DNA of 16,739 nt from Desulfuromusa sp. (GCA_029933365.1 JAOZOH010000064.1:1-16739), one strand, 5' to 3'. Positions 1-10,273 are shown, counted from the first letter of the stretch. The notes: generated from the sequence alone by a model not told the origin. Program-made: numbers and translations.

Positions 1-73
1 AAAGATTAGATAGGCAGCGTAGCTGGATTTGCAGGTAAGGACGAATTCACCCTGATATTCCAAGTCTTTGTCC

Positions 74-103
74 TTTACAAAACAATGAAAGCAGGCCTAT
101 TAT
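74..103 (+). promoter_or_regulatory. Candidate sigma-70 promoter for lepA-lepB
   Basis: A TTTACA box at 74-79 and a TATTAT box at 98-103 are separated by 18 bp, close to the -35/-10 consensus. Transcription would begin near 110, giving a leader of about 35 nt before lepA. The match is by eye only. The rest of 1-144 holds no gene I can support. Confidence 0.45.
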
Positions 104-144
104 TCGCGGTTATTCATCAATAAACCAATAAAAGTAGAGACTTC

Positions 145-1944
145 ATGCAGCAAAAAAATATCCGTAACTTCTCAATTATTGCTCATATTGATCATGGCAA
201 GTCCACGCTTGCTGATCGTTTATTGGAGGCCACCGGCGCTCTGACCGATCGGGAGAAATCCGACCAGTATCTGGATAAAATGGAGCTGGAACAAGAACGT
301 GGAATTACAATTAAAGCGCAATCAGTCAGACTTTCTTATAAAGCTAAGGATGGACAGGATTATATCCTCAACCTGATTGATACTCCTGGACATGTCGACT
401 TTTCCTACGAGGTCAGTCGTTCTCTTTCAGCCTGTGAAGGGGCGATGCTGGTTGTTGATGCCGCACAGGGAGTAGAAGCACAGACTCTGGCCAACGTCTA
501 TATGGCGATTGATCAAGATCTTGAGATTTTCCCGGTCATCAATAAGATAGATTTGCCCAGCGCAGAACCAGAACGAATCAAGGCAGAAGTAGAAGAAATT
601 GTTGGTATTGACACCAGTGATGCGATTCTTGCCAGTGCAAAAGAGGGCTTAGGGATTGATGAAATTCTTGAAGCCGTCGTAGAGAGAATTCCTGCACCGG
701 CAGGTGACCCAGCTGCTCCCCTGAAAGCCCTGACTTTTGATTCCTGGTACGATTCTTACCAAGGGGTCATTGTCCTCGTACGCGTTATGGATGGTACGGT
801 TAAAAAGGGTGAAAAAATCAAACTGATGGCAACCGGCGGTGTTTATGAGGTGCAGAAGGTTGGCGCATTTACCCCCCATCCTATTGAATTGCCACAGTTA
901 TCGTCCGGCGAGGTTGGTTTTCTTGTCGCTGGAATCAAGGTTGTTGAAGATGCCAAAGTTGGGGATACCATAACCCACCTGCATCGCCCAGCAGAAAAAG
1001 CCCTGCCAGGCTATCAAGAAGTTAAACCCATGGTTTTTTCCGGCCTCTATCCCATCGATGCTGCAGATTATGATAATTTGCGCGATGCATTGGAAAAGTT
1101 GCGCCTAAACGATGCCGCTTTTTCATTTGAACCAGAAAATTCACTCGCCCTTGGTTTCGGGTTCCGCTGTGGTTTTCTTGGTCTATTGCATATGGAAATC
1201 ATTCAGGAACGTCTGGAAAGGGAATTTGGTGTTGAACTCATCACAACAGCCCCAACTGTTGTCTATAAAGTTACAACAACAAAAGGGGAGATGATGGAAG
1301 TTGAAAGTGCCAATATGCTTCCAGAAGTACAGTTTATTGAAAAAATTGAAGAACCTTTTATCCTGGCTTCCATCCATGTGCCGAATGAATTTGTTGGCGC
1401 CGTATTGAACCTGTGCATCGAAAAGCGTGGCACCCAGAGGGAATTGAAATACCTGACGGCTAACCGAGTCATGGTTGTTTATGAAATGCCTTTAAATGAA
1501 ATTGTCCTTGATTTCTTTGACCGTTTAAAGTCAATTACCCGAGGTTACGCTTCACTCGACTATGAGCGTCTGGACTTTAGACTGAGTAAACTGGTGCGTT
1601 TGAATGTGCTGATTAACGGTGATGTCGTTGATGCACTATCTTTAATTGTCCATCAGGATAAAGCTCAATTCCGGGGTCGCGAACTGGTGTCAAAAATGAA
1701 GGAATTTATCCCTCGACAGCAGTATGAAGTTGCTATCCAGGCGGCTATCGGCAATAAAGTTATTGCCCGATCGACGGTCAAAGCATTAAGAAAAGATGTT
1801 ACTGCCAAATGTTACGGCGGTGATATTACGCGGAAACGGAAATTGTTGGAAAAACAAAAGGCTGGAAAGAAACGGATGAAGCAAGTCGGGAGTGTTCAGC
1901 TTCCCCAAGACGCTTTTCTGGCTATCCTCAAAGTAAAAGAGTGA
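145..1944 (+). CDS. lepA: Elongation factor 4 (LepA), ribosome-associated translational GTPase
   Basis: EF-4 is a cytoplasmic GTPase related to EF-G that acts on the ribosome during elongation and assembly. The 599 residues match the usual family length of about 600. The G domain is intact: P-loop AHIDHGKST at 13-21, switch I RGITIK at 52-57, DTPGH at 79-83 and NKID at 133-136. Beta-barrel and EF-G-like domains follow. The C-terminal end, rich in lysine and arginine ([18 protein letters not shown]), is the LepA-specific tail that distinguishes it from EF-G and TypA. The start ATG has a modest purine-rich ribosome site (GTAGAG) and gives the canonical N-terminus. lepB begins 3 nt after the stop, so the two are almost certainly cotranscribed, as in many bacteria. 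Confidence 0.98.
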   Translation: MQQKNIRNFSIIAHIDHGKSTLADRLLEATGALTDREKSDQYLDKMELEQERGITIKAQSVRLSYKAKDGQDYILNLIDTPGHVDFSYEVSRSLSACEGAMLVVDAAQGVEAQTLANVYMAIDQDLEIFPVINKIDLPSAEPERIKAEVEEIVGIDTSDAILASAKEGLGIDEILEAVVERIPAPAGDPAAPLKALTFDSWYDSYQGVIVLVRVMDGTVKKGEKIKLMATGGVYEVQKVGAFTPHPIELPQLSSGEVGFLVAGIKVVEDAKVGDTITHLHRPAEKALPGYQEVKPMVFSGLYPIDAADYDNLRDALEKLRLNDAAFSFEPENSLALGFGFRCGFLGLLHMEIIQERLEREFGVELITTAPTVVYKVTTTKGEMMEVESANMLPEVQFIEKIEEPFILASIHVPNEFVGAVLNLCIEKRGTQRELKYLTANRVMVVYEMPLNEIVLDFFDRLKSITRGYASLDYERLDFRLSKLVRLNVLINGDVVDALSLIVHQDKAQFRGRELVSKMKEFIPRQQYEVAIQAAIGNKVIARSTVKALRKDVTAKCYGGDITRKRKLLEKQKAGKKRMKQVGSVQLPQDAFLAILKVKE

Positions 1945-1947
1945 ATT

Positions 1948-2613
1948 ATGGCAATATTTAAGAAAAAAGTGGCTGTAGGCCCCAAAAAACCTTGGTATCG
2001 TGAATGGTCTGAGGCGATGATTGTTGCCGTTATTCTGGCATTGATTATTCGTACTTTTTTGTTTCAGGCCTTTAAAATTCCCTCAGGTTCAATGCTTGAT
2101 ACCCTTTTAATAGGTGATCATCTGCTCGTCAATAAATTTATTTATGGGACGAAGATCCCTTTTGTTGATGGTAAATACCTGAAGATTCGTAGTCCAGAGC
2201 GTGGCGATGTGATTGTTTTCGAATTTCCTGGTGACGAAGGTAAATCATTTTTAGAAAAGCGTGATTTTATTAAACGGGTTATTGGCCTGCCGGGAGATTT
2301 GATTGAAGTTAAAGCCAAACAGGTTTACGTCAATGGTCAACCTTTCAGTATCCCCGCTGAAAAGCATAAAGACCAGGAAATAATTCCTGCTGTTGCGAGT
2401 CCACGTGACTTTGCTGGTCCTATTAAAGTTCCGGCAGATAGTTATTTTGTGATGGGTGATAACCGTGATTATTCCTTTGACAGTCGCTTCTGGGGATTTG
2501 TAAATCAATCAAAAATTAAAGGATTGGCTTTTATAAAATATTGGTCATGGAACTCCAAGGGGGATCTGCTGCATAAAATCAGGTTTAATCGAATCGGGCG
2601 GCCCATAAGCTGA
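1948..2613 (+). CDS. lepB: Signal peptidase I, membrane-bound leader peptidase
   Basis: This enzyme cleaves signal peptides from Sec- and Tat-exported preproteins on the outer face of the inner membrane through a Ser/Lys dyad. The 221-residue protein has a basic N-terminus and one hydrophobic anchor (about 23-39). Box B, IPSGSM, places the catalytic serine at Ser48. Box D, IKRVIGLPGD, places the general-base lysine at Lys109. Box E, GDNRDYSFDSR, spans 170-180. All catalytic boxes are present, so it should be active. It is shorter than the E. coli enzyme (about 320 residues), having one membrane anchor and a smaller insertion domain, which is common in this family. Its start lies 3 nt after the lepA stop, implying translational coupling. 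Confidence 0.97.
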   Translation: MAIFKKKVAVGPKKPWYREWSEAMIVAVILALIIRTFLFQAFKIPSGSMLDTLLIGDHLLVNKFIYGTKIPFVDGKYLKIRSPERGDVIVFEFPGDEGKSFLEKRDFIKRVIGLPGDLIEVKAKQVYVNGQPFSIPAEKHKDQEIIPAVASPRDFAGPIKVPADSYFVMGDNRDYSFDSRFWGFVNQSKIKGLAFIKYWSWNSKGDLLHKIRFNRIGRPIS

Positions 2614-2635
2614 GGCAACTCTAACAAATTTGAGA

Positions 2636-2664
2636 TTGACATTTTCGGTGTGATATTATTAGAT
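2636..2664 (+). promoter_or_regulatory. Candidate promoter of the pyrR operon
   Basis: A perfect TTGACA lies at 2636-2641, 22 bp after the lepB stop. The best -10 choices are TATTAG at 2657-2662 (15 bp spacer) or TTAGAT at 2659-2664 (17 bp spacer); neither is strong. Transcription would start near 2670, just ahead of the PyrR-binding stem, which is the expected place for an attenuated leader. Confidence 0.45.
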
Positions 2665-2692
2665 TCCAAAAGTCGAAACGAATTGAAATTAA

Positions 2693-2724
2693 CCCTTTAA
2701 ACTGATCCGAGAGATCCGCAAGGG
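2693..2724 (+). promoter_or_regulatory. PyrR-binding RNA stem-loop in the pyr leader
   Basis: The lower stem CCCTT (2693-2697) pairs with AAGGG (2720-2724). An A-rich internal bulge follows (TAAACT on the left, CGC on the right). The upper stem GATC (2704-2707) pairs with GATC (2713-2716) and closes a CGAGA loop. The order CCTTTAAA, then ATCC, GAGAG and GCAAGG follows the PyrR-binding 'anti-antiterminator' of Bacillus pyr leaders. In that system PyrR with UMP or UTP stabilises this stem and promotes termination downstream. The loop is slightly shorter than the Bacillus form. Position just upstream of pyrR and of a terminator supports the assignment. Confidence 0.8.
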
Positions 2725-2759
2725 AAAATAAGTGGAAATATATTTAACACATCAATCAG

Positions 2760-2794
2760 AACACCTGTATGAGTCATTGTGCAGGTGTTTTTTT
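2760..2794 (+). terminator. Intrinsic terminator (attenuator) in the pyrR leader
   Basis: AACACCTG (2760-2767) pairs perfectly with CAGGTGTT (2782-2789), extendable by three weaker pairs, and is followed by an unbroken run of seven T at 2788-2794. It lies between the PyrR-binding stem and the pyrR ribosome site, so it acts as the attenuator of pyrR-pyrB-pyrC rather than as the end of an upstream transcript. Confidence 0.85.
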
Positions 2795-2820
2795 GTGTCT
2801 TATTTCTCCGGGAGGTCTTT

Positions 2821-3357
2821 ATGACAACAGAAACAATAGAAATTCTTGACACTGATGGGGTTAATCGAGCTCTCACCCGAATAGCCCATGAGATTCTGGA
2901 ACATAACAAAGGGATTGAAAACCTTGTGTTAATCGGGATCAGAACTGGCGGTGCCTACCTCGCAGCTCAATTGCAGCAGAAGATTTCTGCAATAGAAGGG
3001 CAGAATGTGCCGTTAGGGATTATTGATGTCACAATGTATCGGGATGATCTCTGTTCGCGTAACGATCTGGCTGTCGGTCAGACCGATATTCCGTTCCGCC
3101 TGAGAGATCAGAAGATTGTTCTAGTTGATGATGTTCTATTCACTGGCCGGACGATCCGGGCAGCGATGGGAGCGGTGATGGATCTAGGTCGACCGCAGAA
3201 TATTCAGCTGGCGATCCTGGTTGACCGCGGTCATCGCGAGCTTCCGATTCGACCCGATTATATCGGGCGGAACCTTCCAACCGCCCGAAATGAACAGATT
3301 AAGGTTGATTTTGACGCTAATAATGCAGCTCAAGCAGTACATTTACTCAGAAACTGA
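2821..3357 (+). CDS. pyrR: PyrR, pyrimidine operon regulator / uracil phosphoribosyltransferase
   Basis: PyrR binds pyr mRNA in response to uridine nucleotides and attenuates the operon; many members also convert uracil plus PRPP to UMP. The PRPP-binding loop VLVDDVLFTGRT lies at 100-111, the IGIRTGG segment at 38-44, and the family-typical DVTMYRDDL at 69-77. Length is 178 residues, standard for PyrR. I chose the ATG at 2821 because a strong GGGAGG ribosome site precedes it. The same frame is open from an ATG at 2779, but that codon lies inside the terminator hairpin and would add 14 atypical residues. pyrB follows after 15 nt. The adjacent leader with a PyrR-type stem indicates autogenous control. 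Confidence 0.96.
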   Translation: MTTETIEILDTDGVNRALTRIAHEILEHNKGIENLVLIGIRTGGAYLAAQLQQKISAIEGQNVPLGIIDVTMYRDDLCSRNDLAVGQTDIPFRLRDQKIVLVDDVLFTGRTIRAAMGAVMDLGRPQNIQLAILVDRGHRELPIRPDYIGRNLPTARNEQIKVDFDANNAAQAVHLLRN

Positions 3358-3372
3358 TGTGGAGGTCAACAT

Positions 3373-4308
3373 ATGTCTTTCAATCCAAAGCACATCCTTG
3401 GGATCAAGGATCTGTCAGCTGAGGAGATCAACTTTATCCTCGATACGGCTGACAGCTTTAAAGAAATCAACACCCGGCAGATCAAAAAAGTTCCGACCCT
3501 GCGGGGAAAAACCGTCGTCAATCTGTTCTACGAAGCCAGCACTCGGACCCGGACCTCCTTTGAAATTGCCGGCAAGCGGCTTTCCGCTGATACGGTCAAT
3601 ATCACTGCCTCATCTTCATCTGTAGTTAAAGGGGAAACTCTTGAAGATACGGCGAAAAACATTCAAGCCATGCATCCCGATATCATCGTTATGCGCCACA
3701 ATGCTTCCGGCGCCTGTGATTATTTGGCAGAAAGATTGGACTGTTCGGTGATCAACGCCGGGGACGGTATGCACGAACACCCGAGTCAAGCTCTTCTGGA
3801 CGCTTTTACTATCCGTGAACACAAGGGCTCGATCGAAGGGTTGACTGTGGCGATTGTCGGCGATATCACCCACAGCCGGGTCGTCCGTTCTAACATCTAT
3901 TGTCTGACCAAGTTGGGAGCCAAAGTTCGTCTGGCCGGGCCGGGAACCATGATGCCGCCGGGTATTGAGAGGCTTGGCTGCAAGGTGTTCAATAATCTAG
4001 AAGATGCCATCCGCGATGCTGACGTCGTTATGATGCTACGCATCCAACGGGAACGGCAGGGCACGCCGTTGATCCCTTCAGTGCGTGAATACGCCCGTTT
4101 TTTCGGACTCAACGGCAATAAGATGGAACTGGCAAAAAAAAATGCAATTGTAATGCACCCTGGCCCGATCAATCGTGGGGTCGAACTAGGAACCACTATT
4201 GCCGATGGTCCGCAGAACGTGATTCTTAATCAAGTCGAAAACGGCGTTGCCGTGCGCATGGCGTTGCTCTACCTGGTCGCAGGTGGTGAGAAGCTAAAAA
4301 GTGAGTAA
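3373..4308 (+). CDS. pyrB: Aspartate carbamoyltransferase catalytic subunit
   Basis: The enzyme condenses carbamoyl phosphate with aspartate to give N-carbamoyl-aspartate, the committed step of UMP synthesis. The 311 residues match the catalytic chain. The carbamoyl-phosphate loop STRTR lies at 56-60, preceded by FYEA and followed by [11 protein letters not shown] at 136-143 and HPGPINRG at 262-269 complete the active-site signatures. The start ATG follows a clear GGAGGT ribosome site 6 nt upstream. No regulatory chain gene (pyrI) follows; pyrC comes next. The enzyme is therefore probably an unregulated trimer or forms a complex with the neighbouring dihydroorotase, and control would fall on transcription through PyrR. 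It is the second gene of the pyrR-pyrB-pyrC unit. Confidence 0.98.
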   Translation: MSFNPKHILGIKDLSAEEINFILDTADSFKEINTRQIKKVPTLRGKTVVNLFYEASTRTRTSFEIAGKRLSADTVNITASSSSVVKGETLEDTAKNIQAMHPDIIVMRHNASGACDYLAERLDCSVINAGDGMHEHPSQALLDAFTIREHKGSIEGLTVAIVGDITHSRVVRSNIYCLTKLGAKVRLAGPGTMMPPGIERLGCKVFNNLEDAIRDADVVMMLRIQRERQGTPLIPSVREYARFFGLNGNKMELAKKNAIVMHPGPINRGVELGTTIADGPQNVILNQVENGVAVRMALLYLVAGGEKLKSE

Positions 4309-4347
4309 TATACCCCCTACACAAATCTCAATAACGAGGTGATGATA

Positions 4348-5619
4348 ATGAAAATTCTGATTAAATCTGGTCGGGTTGTGGATCCTGCCAACAAAATCGA
4401 TGAAAAATTCGACATTCTGGTTGTTGACGGTAAGATTGCCGAACTGGCCGCCAATATTGACCCCGGTGACGCGGAAGTGATCAATGCTGCAGGCCTGATC
4501 GTAACTCCTGGACTGGTTGATATGCACACCCATTTGCGCGATCCTGGCTATGAGTATAAAGAGGATATTATCAGCGGAACCTGTGCAGCTGCAGCCGGCG
4601 GCGTTACTTCGTTAGCTTGCATGCCGAACACCAGTCCGGTGAACGATAATCTTGCGGTTACAAAATATATCATCAATAAAGCGCAGGAGCAGGGAAGTGC
4701 TAACGTTTTTCCGATCGGTTCCATCACTAAGGGTATGAATGGTGAACTTCTGACCGAGATGGGCGAGCTTAAGGAGGGCGGTTGTGTCGGTTTCTCTGAT
4801 GATGGGCTGCCAGTCATAAACGGCGAAATGATGCGCCGTGGGCTGGAATACGCCAATACTTTCGGTGTGCCGATCTTTACTCACGCCGAAGATCTGAGCC
4901 TGGTTGCCGGTGGTAGTATGAACGAAGGTCCAATTGCAACCGAACTGGGATTGAAAGGGATTCCCTGGGTCGCGGAAGATGCCGTTACGGCCAGAGATAT
5001 CATGCTGGCTGAACTGACTGGCGCGCACCTGCATGTTTGCCATGTCTCCACTAAGGGGAGTGTCGAATTGGTGCGACATGCCAAAGCTCGTGGCGTACGA
5101 GTCACCTGTGAAGCGACACCGCACCATTTCATGCTGACCGATGCAGCGGTTCGCGGTTACGATGCTAACTTCAAGATGAATCCACCGCTGCGGTCGCAGG
5201 AGGATGTCGACGCTGTTCGTGCCGGGCTGACTGACGGAACCATCGATGCTATAGCCACCGATCATGCGCCGCACCATATTGATGAGAAAAATGTCGAGTT
5301 TGCCATCGCTATGAACGGTGTTGTCGGACTTGAGACCTTGCTGCCACTGACCCTCAAGCTGGTTGCAGAAAAGGTTCTCGACCTGTCTAAGGCAATTGCA
5401 CTGCTCACCTGTCAACCGGCTGAGATTCTCGGTATTGATCGCGGGACTCTTGCGGTCGGAGCTGTTGCAGATATAACGTTGATTAATCCGAACAAGGAGT
5501 GGACAGTGGCAGCCGATAAGTTGCACTCCAAAAGCAAAAATACCTGTTTCGACGGTCAAACGATGCGCGGCTATGCCGTCCGGACAATTCTAGCTGGCAA
5601 GACTGTATTTGAAAGATAG
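4348..5619 (+). CDS. pyrC: Dihydroorotase, class I, zinc-dependent
   Basis: This amidohydrolase cyclises N-carbamoyl-aspartate to dihydroorotate, the third step of UMP synthesis. Metal and substrate residues are all visible: HTH at 60-62 in [10 protein letters not shown], Asp151-Asp152 in FSDDG, His179 in HAED, His232 in HVCHVSTKG and Asp305 in ATDHAPH. Length (423 residues) and motif spacing fit the Bacillus/Aquifex class I type rather than the E. coli type. GTG at 4339 and ATG at 4342 are in the same frame, but the ribosome site GAGG at 4336-4339 points to ATG 4348, which gives the usual N-terminus ([13 protein letters not shown]). It lies 39 nt after pyrB and is probably the last gene of the PyrR-controlled unit. 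Confidence 0.97.
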   Translation: MKILIKSGRVVDPANKIDEKFDILVVDGKIAELAANIDPGDAEVINAAGLIVTPGLVDMHTHLRDPGYEYKEDIISGTCAAAAGGVTSLACMPNTSPVNDNLAVTKYIINKAQEQGSANVFPIGSITKGMNGELLTEMGELKEGGCVGFSDDGLPVINGEMMRRGLEYANTFGVPIFTHAEDLSLVAGGSMNEGPIATELGLKGIPWVAEDAVTARDIMLAELTGAHLHVCHVSTKGSVELVRHAKARGVRVTCEATPHHFMLTDAAVRGYDANFKMNPPLRSQEDVDAVRAGLTDGTIDAIATDHAPHHIDEKNVEFAIAMNGVVGLETLLPLTLKLVAEKVLDLSKAIALLTCQPAEILGIDRGTLAVGAVADITLINPNKEWTVAADKLHSKSKNTCFDGQTMRGYAVRTILAGKTVFER

Positions 5620-5632
5620 TTCATTCACTCAA

Positions 5633-5720
5633 CCCTTCTCCATAAGGGAGAAGGTGGCCGAAGGCCGGATGAGGGGGAGGAAGTCATAACCACCCTAACC
5701 CTCTCCCTTATGGGGAGGTG
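5633..5720. repeat. Intergenic repeat-like element with multiple hairpins
   Basis: The pyrC-carA gap carries CCTTCTCC (5634-5641) pairing perfectly with GGAGAAGG (5647-5654), then GGCC-GAA-GGCC (5656-5666), then CTCCC (5703-5707) pairing with GGGAG (5713-5717). The right end read in reverse complement closely resembles the left end; both contain CATAAGGGAGA. The whole therefore looks like a small element with imperfect inverted ends. Its composition, built from CCCTC/CCCTAACCC blocks, is unlike the flanking genes and resembles short dispersed repeats seen between genes in many proteobacteria. No T-run follows, so it is not an evident intrinsic terminator. Confidence 0.6.
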
Positions 5721-5811
5721 ACAAACTAAAATAGAGTTAACAAGAAAACCTTTTAATATTGGGCTGTAATGGTTATTAATTTAATGCAACAGATTAAGTA
5801 TTGAGGTCTCA

Positions 5812-6951
5812 ATGAAAGCAATTTTAGCTCTTGCCGATGGCAAGTATTTTGTTGGAAAAGCACTGGGTGCCGTTGGTGAGGTGACGGGAGAAGTTGTCTT
5901 TAATACCAGCATGACTGGTTATCAGGAGATCCTGACCGATCCTTCTTACCATGGTGAAATTGTCACCATGACCTATCCTCAGATCGGGAATTACGGAATC
6001 AACCCGGAAGATGTTGAATCCAGCCGACCTTTCCTGTCGGGTTTCGTAGTAAAAGAAGCGTGTCCTTTTCCCAGTAATTTTCGGTCAGAGATGAGTCTCG
6101 ATGCTTATCTCAAAGAAAATAATATCGTTAGTATCGAAGGGATCGATACCCGGGCGCTGGTACGCCATATCCGGACTTTTGGTGCCCAGACGGGAATCAT
6201 CTCTTCTATAGATACCGATCCCGATAGTTTGATTGAGAAAGCACGCAAAGCTCCTTCCATCGTCGGACGTGATCTGGTGAAGGAAGTCACCTGTCATGAG
6301 CCATATCAGCCAACAGAAGGGCTATGGACACTGGGCGAGGGGTATGCCGATTCGAGCTACTTTGAGTCAACCTACAAAGTTATTGCCTACGATTTTGGTA
6401 TCAAACGAAATATTCTACGGAATCTGGCAACTTTAGGGTGTGATGTGACAGTTATTCCAGCATCAACTCCAGCGGCTGATGTGCTGGCAATGAATCCCGA
6501 TGGTGTTTTTCTCAGTAACGGCCCCGGTGATCCTGAACCGCTCCATTATGCACAGGAAAATATCCAAAAGTTGCTCGGCAAAGTTCCTATTTTCGGCATT
6601 TGCCTTGGCCACCAGCTCTTGTCGATTGCTACGGGAGGACGAACCTACAAACTTAAATTTGGCCATCGTGGGGGCAATCAACCAGTTCTCGATTATAAAC
6701 GGCAACAGGTTGAGATCACGTCACAGAACCATGGTTTTGCTGTCGATGAAAGTAGCCTGAGTGATGACATCAAGGTGACCCACATTAATCTGAATGATAA
6801 TACTGTTGAAGGGATACAACTTCTGTCGTCTCCCGCATTTTCAGTTCAATACCACCCGGAAGCCTCGCCGGGACCTCATGATGCTCAGTATTTGTTTGAA
6901 CGTTTTATCGATTTGATGAAAGAGCACAAAAAGGGGGTCAAAAATGCCTAA
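5812..6951 (+). CDS. carA: Carbamoyl-phosphate synthetase small (glutaminase) subunit
   Basis: CarA hydrolyses glutamine and passes ammonia to CarB for carbamoyl phosphate, used for both pyrimidines and arginine. The 379 residues match the family (382 in E. coli). The N-terminal CPSase small-chain domain covers about 1-150, including [18 protein letters not shown] class I glutamine amidotransferase domain follows from about 185, with catalytic Cys264 in GICLGHQL and His348/Glu350 in YHPE. The start ATG has GAGG at 5803-5806. The gene is separated from pyrC by the repeat element and about 90 bp of A+T-rich DNA that probably contains its own promoter, though I cannot place one with confidence. 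No PyrR-type stem is visible upstream. The last 8 nt overlap carB. Confidence 0.98.
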   Translation: MKAILALADGKYFVGKALGAVGEVTGEVVFNTSMTGYQEILTDPSYHGEIVTMTYPQIGNYGINPEDVESSRPFLSGFVVKEACPFPSNFRSEMSLDAYLKENNIVSIEGIDTRALVRHIRTFGAQTGIISSIDTDPDSLIEKARKAPSIVGRDLVKEVTCHEPYQPTEGLWTLGEGYADSSYFESTYKVIAYDFGIKRNILRNLATLGCDVTVIPASTPAADVLAMNPDGVFLSNGPGDPEPLHYAQENIQKLLGKVPIFGICLGHQLLSIATGGRTYKLKFGHRGGNQPVLDYKRQQVEITSQNHGFAVDESSLSDDIKVTHINLNDNTVEGIQLLSSPAFSVQYHPEASPGPHDAQYLFERFIDLMKEHKKGVKNA

Positions 6952-9900
6952 ACGGACAGACATAAAAAAGATTTTGATTATCGGTGCCGGTCCTATTGTT
7001 ATCGGGCAAGCCTGCGAGTTTGATTATTCAGGCACCCAGGCGTGTAAGGCTTTAAAAGAGGAAGGTTACGAAGTTGTCCTGCTGAATTCCAATCCGGCAA
7101 CCATCATGACCGATCCCGATTTTGCTGATCGTACCTACATTGAACCCGTGACTCCCGATGTTCTCAGCCGGATTATTGCAAAAGAACGTCCCGATGCCGT
7201 ATTGCCGACTCTGGGTGGCCAGACTGCCCTCAATACTGCCGTTTCTGTTGCTGAATCTGGAATTCTGGAAAAGTATAACGTTGAATTGATCGGCGCAAAA
7301 CTCGGTCCGATTAAAAAAGCAGAAGATCGTACCTTGTTCAAGCAGGCAATGGAAAAAATTGGGATCGCTGTTCCCCGTTCGGGCTTGGCCCACACCTTTA
7401 AAGAAGCGAAAGAGGTCGTTGCCGAGATTGACTTTCCTGCGATTATTCGACCTTCCTTTACCCTGGGCGGTACGGGTGGTGGTATTGCCTATAATCGTGA
7501 AGAATTTGATCGAATGGCTATGATCGGAATCGATGCGTCACCAACCAGTGAAATTCTGATTGAAGAGTCGGTTATCGGGTGGAAAGAATATGAACTCGAA
7601 GTGATGCGTGACCTGGCTGACAACGTCGTCATCATTTGCTCGATTGAGAATATCGATGCCATGGGTGTCCATACCGGAGATTCCATTACCGTCGCCCCGG
7701 CACAAACTTTGACCGACAAAGAGTATCAGCTTTTGCGTGATGCTTCTCTGAAGATTATCCGGGAGATCGGTGTCGAGACCGGAGGTTCCAATATCCAGTT
7801 TGGTATCAACCCGAAAGACGGCCGGATGGTTGTCATCGAGATGAACCCACGGGTCTCCAGATCCTCTGCGCTGGCATCAAAAGCAACTGGGTTTCCAATT
7901 GCCAAAATTGCTGCGAAATTATCTGTTGGTTATCGCCTTGATGAGATCAAAAATGACATCACCCGTGAAACTCTCGCCTCTTTTGAGCCAACTATTGATT
8001 ATGTGGTGACGAAAGTTCCCCGTTTCACTTTTGAGAAATTCCCCCAATCAGATGCCACCCTGACTACGCAGATGAAATCAGTGGGTGAGGCGATGGCCAT
8101 TGGTCGAACCTTTAAAGAAAGTTTGCAGAAAGCATTACGCTCGTTAGAAATTGATTCTTACGGTTTTGAAAGTCGAATATTCAAAAACCCGGCAGAATAT
8201 GTCCGCAGTTTAACATCGCGTGAACATGATGAACTCGTTTCTAAACTACAGATTCCCAGTTGGGAGAGGATGTGGTACCTCGCAGATGCGATCAGGGCCG
8301 GGTTCAGTATTGATAAGATCTATAAGCTCAGTGGTATTGACCCCTGGTTTTTGTCCAATATCGCCCAAATAGTTGAAATGGAATCTGCCCTGCTCACCCA
8401 TAAGGATCAACTGAATACTGAGGATACTGATTTTATTGAACAGCTACGGAAAGCAAAACAATACGGTTTTTCTGACCGCCGTTTAGCTTTTCTGTGGGGT
8501 GTGACTGAAAATGATATCAGGGAGATGCGTCACAATCTTGCGGTTCTCCCTGTTTATAAGCGAGTTGATACTTGCGGTGCTGAGTTTGAAGCTTTTACCC
8601 CCTACTTTTATTCTACCTATGAAGAGGAATGCGAAGCAGAGCCAACCAGTAAGCGTAAAATTATCATCCTCGGTGGTGGTCCCAATCGGATCGGGCAGGG
8701 GATTGAATTTGACTATTGTTGTGTTCACGGTGTCTTTTCCCTTGCTGCGGACGGGTTTGAAACCATTATGGTGAATTGCAATCCGGAAACAGTATCCACC
8801 GACTATGATACGTCGGATCGACTCTATTTTGAGCCGTTGACCCTTGAGGATGTTCTGTCCATTGTCGAAATTGAGAAACCTGAAGGGGTGATTGTCCAAT
8901 ATGGGGGACAAACACCGCTAAAGCTTGCAGAAGCGCTGGAAAAAGCCGGAGTCCCCATTATCGGAACGTCACCCGATGCCATTGACCGGGCTGAAGATCG
9001 CGAACGCTTTCAGGCTCTGGTCAACAAGCTGAATCTCCTCCAGCCACAAAATGGCCTCGCCCGTGCATTTGATCAAGCCGAGGTGATTGCTGAGCGGATC
9101 GGCTATCCGGTCGTTGTCAGGCCCTCCTATGTTCTGGGTGGTCGCGCGATGGAAGTTGTTTATGATGTTGAGCGGCTGCGTGATTACATGAAATATGCTG
9201 TTGATGCATCACCGGAACATCCAGTTCTGGTGGACAAGTTTTTACAGCATGCAATCGAGGTTGATGTGGATGCTCTGGCTGATGGAACCGATGTTGTGAT
9301 TGGTGGGATCATGCAACATATCGAAGAAGCTGGGATCCATTCCGGCGATTCTGCCTGCAGCTTGCCCCCGTTTTCTCTACCAGAAGAAATTATTGCAGAA
9401 ATCCGCCGCCAGACGATTGCACTCGCCCTTGAATTGAAAGTTATTGGCTTGATGAATATCCAGTTTGCAGTCAAGGATGGCGATGTTTACTTGCTTGAAG
9501 TGAATCCTCGCGCCAGCCGGACCGTACCGTTTGTTTCCAAGGCAACCGGGCGGCCACTCGCTCAAATTGCCGCGAAAGTTATGTCCGGAAAAAGTCTCGC
9601 AGAGTTGGAAATTTACGGCGAAATAATCCCTGAATATATTTCCGTTAAAGAAGCGGTTTTCCCCTTTGTTAAATTTCCAGGGGTTGATACCTTGCTCGGT
9701 CCGGAGATGAAATCAACCGGTGAAGTGATGGGTATCGACTATGATTTTGGCAATGCTTATGCTAAATCGCAACTGGGAGCTGGGGTTAAATTGCCCCGTA
9801 GCGGCAAAATTTTTATCAGCGTCAAAGATTCCGATAAAGAGCAGATTCTGGCTCCGACAAGAAAGTTGATTGCTGCTGGTTTCACCATCGTTGCAACCAG

Positions 9901-10201
9901 CGGTACGGCGAGTTATCTGAATCAACAGGGGATTTTGGCTGAGTCGATAAATAAAGTGAAAGAAGGGCGCCCTCACTGTGTCGATGCAATCAAGAGTGGC
10001 GATATCTGCCTGGTTTTCAATACGACAATGGGGGCTCAATCGGTTGCTGATTCCTATTCAATCCGCCGCTCAGTCATCATCTATGAAATAGCCTATTTCA
10101 CCACGATGGAAGGAATTAAGGCAGGAACGGATGGTATTTTGGCCATGCTGAGAGAAAATCTTGACGTTAAGCCATTACAAGAGTATTATCCCGCCCATTG
10201 A
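6944..10201 (+). CDS. carB: Carbamoyl-phosphate synthetase large (synthetase) subunit
   Basis: CarB uses bicarbonate, two ATP and ammonia from CarA to make carbamoyl phosphate. The 1085 residues show the expected internal duplication. The first half begins with [17 protein letters not shown] (from 14) and contains an ATP-grasp domain that phosphorylates bicarbonate. The second half begins with [10 protein letters not shown] (577-586) and its ATP-grasp domain phosphorylates carbamate. A C-terminal methylglyoxal-synthase-like allosteric domain starts near 954 ([13 protein letters not shown]), where effectors such as UMP, IMP or ornithine bind in characterised enzymes. The start ATG lies inside carA, overlapping its end by 8 nt, with a GGGGG ribosome site at 6933-6937; this implies coupling and equal subunit supply. 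A strong terminator follows 25 nt after the stop. Confidence 0.98.
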   Translation: MPKRTDIKKILIIGAGPIVIGQACEFDYSGTQACKALKEEGYEVVLLNSNPATIMTDPDFADRTYIEPVTPDVLSRIIAKERPDAVLPTLGGQTALNTAVSVAESGILEKYNVELIGAKLGPIKKAEDRTLFKQAMEKIGIAVPRSGLAHTFKEAKEVVAEIDFPAIIRPSFTLGGTGGGIAYNREEFDRMAMIGIDASPTSEILIEESVIGWKEYELEVMRDLADNVVIICSIENIDAMGVHTGDSITVAPAQTLTDKEYQLLRDASLKIIREIGVETGGSNIQFGINPKDGRMVVIEMNPRVSRSSALASKATGFPIAKIAAKLSVGYRLDEIKNDITRETLASFEPTIDYVVTKVPRFTFEKFPQSDATLTTQMKSVGEAMAIGRTFKESLQKALRSLEIDSYGFESRIFKNPAEYVRSLTSREHDELVSKLQIPSWERMWYLADAIRAGFSIDKIYKLSGIDPWFLSNIAQIVEMESALLTHKDQLNTEDTDFIEQLRKAKQYGFSDRRLAFLWGVTENDIREMRHNLAVLPVYKRVDTCGAEFEAFTPYFYSTYEEECEAEPTSKRKIIILGGGPNRIGQGIEFDYCCVHGVFSLAADGFETIMVNCNPETVSTDYDTSDRLYFEPLTLEDVLSIVEIEKPEGVIVQYGGQTPLKLAEALEKAGVPIIGTSPDAIDRAEDRERFQALVNKLNLLQPQNGLARAFDQAEVIAERIGYPVVVRPSYVLGGRAMEVVYDVERLRDYMKYAVDASPEHPVLVDKFLQHAIEVDVDALADGTDVVIGGIMQHIEEAGIHSGDSACSLPPFSLPEEIIAEIRRQTIALALELKVIGLMNIQFAVKDGDVYLLEVNPRASRTVPFVSKATGRPLAQIAAKVMSGKSLAELEIYGEIIPEYISVKEAVFPFVKFPGVDTLLGPEMKSTGEVMGIDYDFGNAYAKSQLGAGVKLPRSGKIFISVKDSDKEQILAPTRKLIAAGFTIVATSGTASYLNQQGILAESINKVKEGRPHCVDAIKSGDICLVFNTTMGAQSVADSYSIRRSVIIYEIAYFTTMEGIKAGTDGILAMLRENLDVKPLQEYYPAH

Positions 10202-10226
10202 TGGTAAACAAAATCGAGTAATAAAC

Positions 10227-10259
10227 CAGTGGGCGGTCTTTCCGTCCACTGTTTTTTTT
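10227..10259 (+). terminator. Strong intrinsic terminator between carB and greA
   Basis: CAGTGGGCGG (10227-10236) pairs with CCGTCCACTG (10242-10251) over ten positions with one G-U pair and a 5-nt loop, followed directly by eight T (10252-10259). It ends carAB transcripts. Because the greA ribosome site GAGGAG begins at the very next base, it also lies in the greA leader, so greA expression must pass through it. Confidence 0.92.
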
Positions 10260-10273
10260 GAGGAGTAGTTAGA

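Noticed and set aside
1..78. Open minus-strand frame at the left edge that might be the start of a divergent gene
   Set aside because: About 25 codons with no ATG or convincing start and no recognisable sequence; too short to support.
2779..2820. Earlier in-frame start for pyrR
   Set aside because: The ATG is in the terminator hairpin, lacks a ribosome site, and the added residues do not look like PyrR. ATG 2821 follows GGGAGG.
3221..3625. 134-codon plus-strand frame across the pyrR-pyrB junction
   Set aside because: It is out of frame with two clearly real genes and is made of their shifted codons.
4612..5559. Long 315-codon open frame on the minus strand inside pyrC
   Set aside because: It lies wholly antisense to pyrC, has no ribosome site or recognisable domain, and pyrC is unmistakable.
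5633..5720. CRISPR-like or intrinsic terminator reading of the pyrC-carA repeat
   Set aside because: There are no regularly spaced direct repeats, and no T-run follows any of the hairpins.
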